Shown one piece after another: positions 61,480 through 64,000 of a stretch of DNA of 64,000 nt. Position 1 is the first letter of the stretch. Each line of letters begins with the position of its first letter. Location: contig ML664159.1 of NCBI GenBank assembly GCA_007570785.1, forward strand, positions 1,077,814-1,141,813, written 5' to 3'. Under the pieces are notes generated by a model. The model saw nothing but the letters and a program-made list of their open reading frames with translations. It did not search any database and was not told the origin of the DNA. Position numbers and translations under genes: made by a program. The DNA is from Antilocapra americana (Eukaryota; Chordata; Mammalia; Artiodactyla; Antilocapridae).

Positions 61480-61745
61480 TATATTCTTTTATGTATGCTG
61501 TTTCCTTTGCCAGCAATGCTACACACACACACACACACACACACATGTGCGTGCCATCTGCCCAGCCCTTCTCTTTTTCTTCTAATCCCTTTAATCTAAG
61601 TTTGAATTTTATTTACTCATGAAGGCCTTTCCTGGAGCTTTTGTCTAGATGAAGAACATGTATGTTCCCACAGCATGCAGATTTCTATATGTTCTTTTTA
61701 TTTAATGTCTATTGCTGAATCTGTGGATGAATGGTTGAGAGGGAA
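61480..61745 (+). mobile_element. Decayed L2 LINE with (AC)n
   Basis: 'gtttcctttgccagcaatgc' and 'tactcatgaaggcctttcct' are L2 3' region words. An (AC)n run at 61521-61545 interrupts them. Confidence 0.5.
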
Positions 61746-63184
61746 GATATCAGGGAAGAGAGGAAAGGTGCTTTATCTTTGACTCAAGAAGCCTGGCTTC
61801 TTTGTCTGTCACTCTAGTCAGTGATTTTCACACTGTGATATGGCATCTGGATTGCAGATATGTCTCAGGGGCTGGGGAAGAGGAAACATCCCTTTCTCAT
61901 CAAAGGGACCCTAATTATAGATTTCCTTGATCAAGTCATTACCTAAGGCCATTTCCCCCAGGTCTTTTTTGATCCCTCCTTCTAGAGAATCATCTTACAA
62001 TTCTACAACCAGACTTCTTATGAGCAATGAAAACAGCACCTGTAATTACAAGAAAGTCCATTCCACTACACTGAAGTGTTTGGGGGCTTCTGATATCCTA
62101 GGAATGGAATTTTTGTGTTCTAATATTTGTTTGGCATTCAAAATAGTAAAATGTGTCATTATACCACTAACTGATGAAAATAGGTAATGCATTTTTTTTT
62201 CAAGAATTATGTCTAAATTCCTTCCTTAAACCAAAACCTATTTTTCTCTTGTTAAATAAAAACTCTCGGGTTTTCAAACTTGTGTGCTTTTATTCAGCAG
62301 TTTTGAATGTTATACTTTGAGAAATGCATATTGTATTCCTCTGGTTATTGTTCTAAACTTAAATACCTCGGTTCCTTTTAGTTTTCTGTACTTTCCCTCC
62401 TAAAGAGGAAATAGGCCTTAAAGGCAATAGCAACTCAAAGAAATATATTCTTGTATTTTTTACATGATAGTATCATATATTTTCTTATTATGGTTATCTA
62501 TGCACAGACTTTAAGAGCAAAATGGGACATTAAAGAATTTAGTTCAACCTCTCATTTTAAAAATAAGAAAATAGAGACCCAAATAAGTAAAATGATTTGC
62601 TCAAGTCATGGATTAGAAGATCCATGTGTCAAGAACATTAATTATATGCAATGGAAACCTACTCTAACTTAAATTCTGTAAAAAATGTTTTCTGTTTGTT
62701 TGCCACACCTAACTAAAATTTCAGGGATGAATCAAGCATGATTGGTTCCAGGGGTTCATTTGAATCATCTTAACTCTTTTTCCCATTCTCAACGCGCTAC
62801 TTTCTGCTGTGTTGGAGCCCTTTTCTAGCAGGCTGCCTCTGTTGCAGCATCAAAGATGATCTCTGGCAGCTTTGCGATCTAGAGAAAAGAAATCCCATCT
62901 CTGTTATTGTCTGTTGATTTCTGAGGAAAGGGCTCTGATGCTGACTGAGCCACCTGTCCTTCTCTTGACCAAGCACTGTGTCCAGGGAACCAGGTTCTCT
63001 GATTAGCTAGTTGGTTCTGTCAGCCCATCTCAGTGGCTCAGGAGAGTAGACCCCTTCTCCACCAAGAAGAAAGAGAACAGAGGGTTCTGTTGTTGACGAG
63101 AAATAGCTACTGTGTAACTCCCTCGTCATGATCCTGTCTCCTGATTCCCAACTAGTTTTACTTCTAAAACTAGTGCAATTATTC

Positions 63185-63213
<29 letters not shown>
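63185..63213 (+). repeat. Poly-A run, 29 bp
   Basis: Uninterrupted A run. It could be the tail of a sense-strand retroposon, but I do not recognise the sequence before it. Confidence 0.9.
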
Positions 63214-63217
<4 letters not shown>

Positions 63218-64000
63218 GAGAGCAGCTCTCACTGAAAACAGTGAATTAAGCTGGCTCATGTGGCTGACAAAAGATGCCAAACTAGGTAAACACTGTCTTT
63301 TTCCAGGAGTTTATAGTGTAAAACTGATAACACAGTGTCCCTCCAGCTGAATATCAGACAGAAAGCCACATAGACATCTGTATAGATACTGAACAAATAT
63401 ATATATATTAATTTTTAAAATGAGGATTTAATTGTGCTCTCAAAATGGGTTCATTAAGGAGCCACTCACCAGGCTGGAAGTCTCATGCTGGAGAGAGAGA
63501 ACTTTATTTCTGAGGTATTCTAATTATCTGAAGAGATCACTTAATGACACACTGCTACCTCAGAGCGATGAAATTTAACAACTCTATCCTGTACAAGAGT
63601 ATACGTTTTTCGATGCTAGGAAAACAATGTGAGAGATACCCATTGTCCATAAAAAATAATCATCCCATTCACAGAACTTTAAAATGGAACCAACCAACTA
63701 CTTTGTGTAAGAAAGTGCTTGCATACTGATTCACTGAAAGGAATAACAACCTTAATTTTCTTGAAATATCACACCTTCAAAAGAGTTTTTAAGCTCTATT
63801 TGGGAGAATGGAATTGGTTTCAAATCTTCTCTTTCTCTCCCTCCTTAGTGTGTCAAGGCTAATCGTTACCTTGTCCTCCTTCATAAGGAAATCGACAGGT
63901 TAGGTAACCAAAATATTGGAGCATAACTGGATAGTAGATATGTTTATGTTCTATGTTTGTCTGAGAAGGTGGAGTAAGCCTCAGCAGTGGTTTCTGAGTG

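Larger units (their letters stand above)
57140..64000 (+). other. MME: MME intron 8, 5' part
   Basis: It starts at GTAAAA and runs off the window. It contains an L1 3' remnant (57395-57475), BovB (57476-58285), a SINE (59180-59397), an L1 3' remnant with a (CA)n and L2 pieces (61345-61745), and a 29-bp poly-A (63185-63213). The stretches 58290-59170, 59400-61340 and 61750-64000 show no supported gene. Confidence 0.85.

Noticed and set aside
63849..63896. Exon-like segment between CTCCTTAG and CAG|GTTAGG near the right edge
   Set aside because: The translation does not match the expected continuation of MME after residue 240 in any frame, so I treat it as a chance splice-like pair.

Overview
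The window is mammalian, and its repeats point to a ruminant (cattle, sheep, goat or a close relative). It carries BovB (RTE-type) LINE copies, many Bov-tA/Bov-A2 SINEs built on a tRNA-derived monomer, CHR-type SINEs, ruminant L1 pieces and a mariner-derived MITE. There is no operon, phage, CRISPR or bacterial gene structure. Almost all of the short open reading frames are chance frames or fragments of retrotransposons.

The one real gene I can support is MME (neprilysin, neutral endopeptidase, CD10) on the + strand, and it runs off the right edge. Region by region: 1-16.5 kb is intergenic and repeat-rich (truncated L1, old L1 and L2 remnants, a 1.6 kb broken BovB, SINEs, a probable LTR, a small minisatellite). 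A CpG island at about 16.6-17.3 kb holds two candidate non-coding first exons ending in consensus donors at 16819 and 17087, with an inverted CCAAT box before the second. Exon 2 (ATG at 21419) encodes the cytoplasmic tail and signal anchor, and exon 3 is a 36-nt exon at 22276-22311. Intron 3 is about 30.5 kb and is filled with transposons. Exons 4-8 lie at 52831-52992, 54478-54558, 54645-54740, 54858-54976 and 57074-57139. Their reading frame joins without a break and encodes residues 1-240 of about 750. The zinc-binding catalytic domain lies in exons beyond the window, and 57140-64000 is the start of intron 8.

No previously undescribed system was found. The points most worth a second look are: an unrecognised 118-codon open frame with good protein character at 27.1 kb; a BovB inserted head-to-head inside another BovB at 42.4-45.4 kb; a SINE nested in a mariner MITE and a second MITE nested in an old LTR; a solo LTR with a clean 4-bp target duplication; the run of phase-1 symmetric MME exons; and a possible glycosylation sequon at Asn211. 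Repeat family names rest on recognition from memory, without a library search, so family assignments are less certain than the presence of the repeat.
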